In this document: positions 5,585 through 8,749 of the stretch, one piece after another
Layout: every line of letters begins with the position of its first letter
Position numbering within the stretch: the first letter of the stretch is position 1
Origin: Oscillospiraceae bacterium
Lineage (GTDB): Bacteria; Bacillota; Clostridia; Oscillospirales; Ruminococcaceae
Reading direction: 5' to 3'
Assembly: GCA_017472375.1 (NCBI GenBank)
Contig: JAFUQL010000108.1
Span: 1-8,749 of the forward strand
DNA: 8,749 nucleotides
The notes under the pieces: generated by a model
What the model saw: only the letters and a program-made list of their open reading frames with translations
Database searches by the model: none
What the model was told of the DNA's origin: nothing
Made by a program: the position numbers and the translations under genes

Positions 5585-5613
5585 ATTATAAAGCGAGCGG
5601 CGCACTTTTTCAA
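5585..5613 (-). promoter_or_regulatory. strong promoter of the DUF554-barstar operon
   Basis: On the minus strand TTGAAA (5608-5613) and a perfect TATAAT (5585-5590) are exactly 17 bases apart. The start point would be near 5578, giving a leader of about 75 nt to the DUF554 ATG. Confidence 0.78.
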
Positions 5614-5634
5614 CCGTTTCGCGGAAGAAAGTGC
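5602..5634 (-). repeat. inverted repeat between the MFS gene and the DUF554 promoter
   Basis: GCACTTT (5602-5608) and AAAGTGC (5628-5634) form a 7-bp inverted repeat with a 19-nt centre that contains a further CCG/CGG pairing. It overlaps the -35 side of the DUF554 promoter and lies just after the MFS stop. It could be a weak MFS terminator stem, though no T-run follows, or an operator for DUF554. Confidence 0.35.
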
Positions 5635-5639
5635 AAAAC

Positions 5640-6863
5640 TCAGCGGGCAGCAGGCTCCCCGATGGGGCGGCCCTCCCGCCGCAGGCAGCTTCCCGCGCCG
5701 GTGAGGGCGAGGGTCAGCCCCAGCAGGCACAGGCCCAGCCACAGCACCGGCAGGGCCACCCAGCCGTATTGGGTCAGCAGGCCGCCCAGCACGCCGGACA
5801 TGATGGCCGCGCCCACATAGGCGGAGAAGTCAAAGCAGCCCACCAGTGTGGAGACCATGCCCCGGGCCGAGAAGGCCAGCGGGAAGTAGGACACGTTGTA
5901 CCAGTTGCTGGCGTTGGCCGCGGCGATCAGTCCCGCGATGAGCAGCACGGTGAGCAGGGAGGTCTGGCTGCTGGTGAGCAGCAGGAGCACCGTCAGCACG
6001 CAGGCGAAGGACTGGGTGAGGATCATGGCGGTGCGCACGTTGTCCCGGGCCAGCGACAGCACGCCCCGGGCCAGGAATACGCCCGTCAGCTTGGCCGCAG
6101 GCACCGACACCAGAAGGATCAGGGCGTTCTCGCCCAGATCGAACACCTCGGTGAAGATGAGCGGCATCCAGAACACCGCGCCCTCCTGCACTGCGCCGAT
6201 GATGCAGCCCAGCAGGCCCACAAAGTACAGCCGGTCGCGGAAGATCTCCCGGATGAGCCGGGGCAGCGGCAGGGTGACGGTGCGCTCGGCGGCGGCGTGG
6301 ATCCCGCCCCGGCGGCCCACCAGCCACCACAGCGGGATCAGCACCAGCGCCAGGATGCCGGGCACCAGAAAGTAGGGCCGGAAGGAGAAGGGCTGGAACA
6401 GGGCGTTCAGGATCACCCAGGAGACGAAGTAGCCGGTGACCGCGCAGGTGAACATCACCGAGGAGACCAGCTTGCGCTGGCTGTCGTCCGAGTAGAGGGA
6501 CAGCAGCCGCAGCAGGGTGCTCCAGAACATGGACTGGAAGAACCCGTTGACGCCCCACAGGGGCAGCACCAGCGCGCCGCTGCTCTGCAGCGCCAGCAGC
6601 ACATTGATGGAACCGGTCAGCCCCAGTGCCAGCATCAGGAAGGGCGGCGGATCCACCCGGTCGCCCAGGAAGCCGTTGATGAGCTGCCCCACCGCATAGC
6701 AGGCGAAGTACACCGACCCGGCCATGCCCAGCAGCTCCACGCTGACGCCCAGCCCCTCCGACATCTTGGTCATGGCGGTGGACAGGTTCACCCGGCCCAG
6801 ATAGGAAAAGACATAGGTGACCCAGCACAGGGCCAGCAGGGGCCGGAAACTCAGTTTTTTCAT
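5640..6863 (-). CDS. MFS transporter, possibly organophosphate antiporter-like
   Basis: This 407-residue integral membrane protein has about twelve hydrophobic segments in two halves separated by a basic loop rich in Arg (around 210-230), the normal major facilitator layout. The first helix carries Y-L-G-R24-V-N26-L-S, and the loop between helices 2 and 3 has G64-F-L-G-D68-R69, the MFS motif A core. An R-x-N-L-S signature in helix 1 is reminiscent of the GlpT/UhpT organophosphate:phosphate antiporters, but the substrate cannot be called from sequence alone. The ATG at 6863 begins MKKLSFRP, with an AAAGG RBS a little far upstream. A further in-frame ATG at 6920 overlaps the -10 box of the promoter and adds no family sequence, so it is rejected. 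It lies downstream of the XRE regulator gene on the same strand but has its own promoter. Confidence 0.88.
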   Translation of the reverse strand: MKKLSFRPLLALCWVTYVFSYLGRVNLSTAMTKMSEGLGVSVELLGMAGSVYFACYAVGQLINGFLGDRVDPPPFLMLALGLTGSINVLLALQSSGALVLPLWGVNGFFQSMFWSTLLRLLSLYSDDSQRKLVSSVMFTCAVTGYFVSWVILNALFQPFSFRPYFLVPGILALVLIPLWWLVGRRGGIHAAAERTVTLPLPRLIREIFRDRLYFVGLLGCIIGAVQEGAVFWMPLIFTEVFDLGENALILLVSVPAAKLTGVFLARGVLSLARDNVRTAMILTQSFACVLTVLLLLTSSQTSLLTVLLIAGLIAAANASNWYNVSYFPLAFSARGMVSTLVGCFDFSAYVGAAIMSGVLGGLLTQYGWVALPVLWLGLCLLGLTLALTGAGSCLRREGRPIGEPAAR

Positions 6864-6918
6864 GCAACACGCCGCCTTTCGCAGGAGGAAAAGATCATCG
6901 TTTTCTCTCACTTTTTCC

Positions 6919-6947
6919 ATTATAGCACCGAACGGGCGGGGTTTCCA
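6919..6947 (-). promoter_or_regulatory. promoter of the MFS transporter gene
   Basis: On the minus strand an extended -10, TGCTATAAT, has its hexamer at 6919-6924, and TGGAAA (6942-6947) lies 17 bases upstream as a partial -35. It is in the gap after the XRE stop, and the -10 covers the alternative upstream ATG, which argues for translation from 6863. Confidence 0.65.
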
Positions 6948-6962
6948 TGGGTGCGGCGGGTT

Positions 6963-7634
6963 TTATGGGGCCGTTTCGCTCCGGCGGCGCACCGCAGCCC
7001 GGACGGCGCGCACGGTGAAGAACACCAGCAGCGCAAAGACGGCGAAGGCGCTCCAGCCGATGCCCAGCAGGAGGTAGTCCACCGGATAGGTGAGGTTCGC
7101 ATAGGCCATGGGGTGGAAGATCGCATAGGCCCGGTAGCCGAACATCATCGGTGCGCAGATGCGGTAGAGCAGCCAGACCGGCCAGCCGATGACCAGCCCG
7201 GCATGGCGGCGCACCAGCAGGCACACCAGCCCGCAGTACAGCAGAAGCAGCCCCAGCGCCAGCAGGATGCCGCTGACCACCACCCCGAGGATGACGCTCA
7301 CCAGCCCCGCTGCCACAAAGACAACGCCCAGAATGCGCTGGGTGGAGAGGGGCCTTGCCGCAGGCGCGGCCGGTTCGGGGGCAGGTGTGGGCGGTGCGGG
7401 GTCAGGCACCGGGGCGGCGGGGGCAGGGGTGCCCTTCACCAGTTCGTCCAGCGTTACCCCGAACACCTCGCTGAGGGCCAGCAGCTTGGCCAGGTCCGGG
7501 ATGCTGGCGTCGGTCTCCCATTTGGACACCGACTGGCGGGACACGTCCAGCCGCTCGGCCAGCTCCTCCTGTGAGAGGTGGTGCCGGGCGCGCAGGGCGG
7601 CGATGCGCTGGCCCATGGTCATGGAAGCAGTCAT
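6963..7634 (-). CDS. XRE-family regulator with C-terminal membrane domain
   Basis: This 223-residue protein combines an N-terminal Cro/C1-type helix-turn-helix (about 7-66) with a hydrophobic C-terminal part. The DNA-binding unit reads L-S-Q-E-E-L-A-E-R-L (20-29), then V-S-R-Q-S-V-S-K-W-E (31-40) as the recognition region, and ends I-P-D-L-x-K-L-L-A-L-S-E, a form very common in Firmicutes. A Pro/Ala-rich flexible linker (about 69-95) follows, then about four membrane helices (near 101-120, 122-141, 145-165 and 186-208) and a basic tail. Membrane-tethered XRE proteins of this kind are widespread and mostly uncharacterised; they may pass a membrane signal to DNA. AAGGGA lies seven bases before the ATG at 7634. 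Its targets are unknown; the MFS gene 100 bases downstream and its own promoter are the obvious candidates. Confidence 0.88.
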   Translation of the reverse strand: MTASMTMGQRIAALRARHHLSQEELAERLDVSRQSVSKWETDASIPDLAKLLALSEVFGVTLDELVKGTPAPAAPVPDPAPPTPAPEPAAPAARPLSTQRILGVVFVAAGLVSVILGVVVSGILLALGLLLLYCGLVCLLVRRHAGLVIGWPVWLLYRICAPMMFGYRAYAIFHPMAYANLTYPVDYLLLGIGWSAFAVFALLVFFTVRAVRAAVRRRSETAP

Positions 7635-7672
7635 GCGGGGTTCCCTTCTTTCTGTGGTTTTGGTCTGCTGTC

Positions 7673-7701
7673 AGGATACCCCGACGGGCGCGCCGTGCCA
7701 A
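7673..7701 (-). promoter_or_regulatory. promoter of the XRE regulator gene
   Basis: On the minus strand TTGGCA (7696-7701) and TATCCT (7673-7678) are 17 bases apart, placing the start near 7666, about 32 bases before the ATG. The -35 box is covered by one arm of an inverted repeat. Confidence 0.5.
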
Positions 7702-7737
7702 GCAAGCGCACTTGGAATTTGCGCAACCGCCGGTTGC
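7698..7737. promoter_or_regulatory. two palindromes upstream of the XRE gene, candidate operators
   Basis: CCAAG (7698-7702) and CTTGG (7711-7715) form an inverted repeat whose first arm overlaps the predicted -35 box. Twenty bases away, GCAACCG-C-CGGTTGC (7723-7737) is a perfect 15-bp palindrome. Two spaced dyads at and upstream of a regulator's promoter suggest autoregulation, though the binding protein is an inference. Confidence 0.4.
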
Positions 7738-7743
7738 ACGGAC

Positions 7744-7782
7744 GAACCAGCGCGAAAAATTTCGCGCAGCGCCGTGTGGTTC
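7744..7782 (-). other. stem-loop overlapping the recG stop, possible weak terminator
   Basis: GCGCGAAA (7750-7757) pairs with TTTCGCGC (7760-7767), and GAACCA (7744-7749) can pair with TGGTTC (7777-7782), extending the structure across the recG stop codon. There is no T-run after it on the minus strand, so it is a poor match to an intrinsic terminator and may instead protect the messenger 3' end. Confidence 0.35.
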
Positions 7783-8749
7783 AGTTCAGCGCTGCCCGGC
7801 GCAGCAGGCGCTCCACCTGTGCGGCGAGGGCGGCGTGTTCCGGTTCGTCCAGGCCGGGGTCGGCCTCCAGGATCTCCCGGGCGGTCTGCTGGGCGGCGTA
7901 GAGGGCGCGGGTGTCGGCGGCCAGGTCGGCGATCTGCAGGGTGGGCAGGCCGTGCTGCCGGCTGCCGAAGAAGTCGCCCGGGCCCCGGTGGTCCAGGTCG
8001 TACTGGGCCACCGCAAAGCCGTCGGTGGTGCGGCACAGAAACTTCAGCCGGTCGCGCACGGCCTCGCCCTCGTGGTCGCTGATGAGGATGCACACCGCCT
8101 GCCCGCCGCCCCGGCCCACCCGGCCGCGGAGCTGGTGCAGGGCCGACAGCCCGTACCGCTCGGCGTTCTCGATGACCATGACCCCGGCGCGGGGCACGTC
8201 CACGCCCACCTCGATGACGGTGGTGGACACCAGTACGTCCAGCTCACCCTTGGAGAACTGCTCCATCACGGCGGCCTTTTCTTTGGGCTTGAGCCGCCCG
8301 TGCATCAGCCCGATGCGGCGATTCGGCAGAAGGGGCCGGGCCACCTGTTCCAGATAGGTGGCGGCGGCCTGCATCCCCTCGGCGGTGTTCTCCCCCTCCT
8401 CGATGAGGGGGCAGACGATGTAGACCTGCTGGCCGGCCTCGATGCATTTGTCCAGAAAACCGAACATGTCCCGCCGCTTGTGCCCGGTGACCGCGTAGGT
8501 CTTGATGGGCATCCGCCCGGGGGGCAGCTCATCCAGCACCGAGATGTCCAGATCGCCGTAGACCAGCAGGCTCAGGGTGCGGGGGATGGGGGTGGCGCTC
8601 ATCACCAGCAGGTGGGGCGCGCCGGCCTTGCCGGCCAGCAGGCCCCTCTGGCGCACGCCGAAGCGGTGCTGCTCGTCCACGATGGCCAGGCCCAGCCGGG
8701 CGAACTCCACCCCGCTGCCGATCACCGCGTGGGTGCCCACCACCAGGTC
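7781..8749 (-). CDS. recG: ATP-dependent DNA helicase RecG, C-terminal part
   Basis: The last 322 residues of RecG are present; the N-terminal wedge domain and Walker A motif lie beyond the right edge. RecG reverses stalled replication forks and branch-migrates Holliday junctions. The fragment contains the DEQH box (25-28 of the fragment, followed by RFG), S-A-T-P-I-P-R-T-L (51-59), the motif V block STTVIEVGVDVP (175-186), the motif VI arginine finger block QLRGRVGRG (206-214) and the TRG-region sequence RGPGDFFGSRQHGLP (255-269). These together distinguish RecG from Mfd and other superfamily 2 translocases. The frame is open to the window end, and the stop at 7781 gives a normal RecG tail. 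No frameshift is seen. The next gene on this strand, XRE, is 146 bases downstream with its own promoter, so co-transcription is not implied. Confidence 0.96.
   Translation of the reverse strand, partial: DLVVGTHAVIGSGVEFARLGLAIVDEQHRFGVRQRGLLAGKAGAPHLLVMSATPIPRTLSLLVYGDLDISVLDELPPGRMPIKTYAVTGHKRRDMFGFLDKCIEAGQQVYIVCPLIEEGENTAEGMQAAATYLEQVARPLLPNRRIGLMHGRLKPKEKAAVMEQFSKGELDVLVSTTVIEVGVDVPRAGVMVIENAERYGLSALHQLRGRVGRGGGQAVCILISDHEGEAVRDRLKFLCRTTDGFAVAQYDLDHRGPGDFFGSRQHGLPTLQIADLAADTRALYAAQQTAREILEADPGLDEPEHAALAAQVERLLRRAALN

Noticed and set aside
5631..7574. A 647-codon open plus-strand frame opposite the MFS and XRE genes.
   Set aside because: Gln/His/Arg-rich low-complexity product spanning two real genes and their intergenic region; it cannot be a genuine protein.

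Overview
The window looks like chromosomal DNA from a GC-rich, low-oxygen member of the Firmicutes, most likely a gut Oscillospiraceae/Ruminococcaceae relative (Faecalibacterium/Gemmiger/Subdoligranulum type). That is an inference from the very high GC at third codon positions, AGGAGG-like ribosome binding sites, sigma-A style promoters with extended -10 boxes, many intrinsic terminators, and the protein families present. No phage, plasmid, CRISPR, transposase, tRNA or rRNA is visible. Apart from one decayed gene, the content is ordinary housekeeping and accessory chromosome.

Layout, left to right. Positions 2-46 carry the last codons of an unidentified plus-strand gene, followed at once by a strong intrinsic terminator. 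Positions 104-160 hold a nested inverted-repeat element that directly abuts a minus-strand MATE transporter gene cut down to its first 37 codons (172-285). That remnant still has its promoter, a palindromic operator-like site and a good RBS. A strong minus-strand terminator (370-406) then closes the nicotinate phosphoribosyltransferase gene pncB (437-1882), which salvages niacin for NAD. Upstream of pncB on the same strand is a secreted, membrane-anchored D-Ala-D-Ala carboxypeptidase (2017-3384). Its roughly 160-nt leader contains an intrinsic terminator and a competing upstream hairpin, so it looks like an attenuator.

Positions 3385-3676 form a divergent control region. A 17-bp perfect palindrome serves as the -10 region both for the carboxypeptidase (minus) and for a small calcineurin-like phosphoesterase (plus, 3677-4345). 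The phosphoesterase ends at a strong terminator (4369-4406) and converges on a minus-strand operon of a DUF554 membrane protein (4770-5501) followed by a barstar-like ribonuclease inhibitor (4421-4744), which has no visible barnase partner.

Next on the minus strand come an MFS transporter (5640-6863), an XRE-type regulator with a C-terminal membrane domain (6963-7634), and the 3' part of recG (7781-8749, running off the window). Each has its own recognisable promoter or spacing, so these look like separate transcription units. The XRE regulator is preceded by two palindromes, one over its -35 box, consistent with autoregulation.

I did not find a convincing undescribed multi-gene system. The items most worth a second look are the carboxypeptidase leader attenuator, the symmetric divergent promoter, the truncated MATE gene next to the composite repeat, and the phosphoesterase with two altered metal-site residues.
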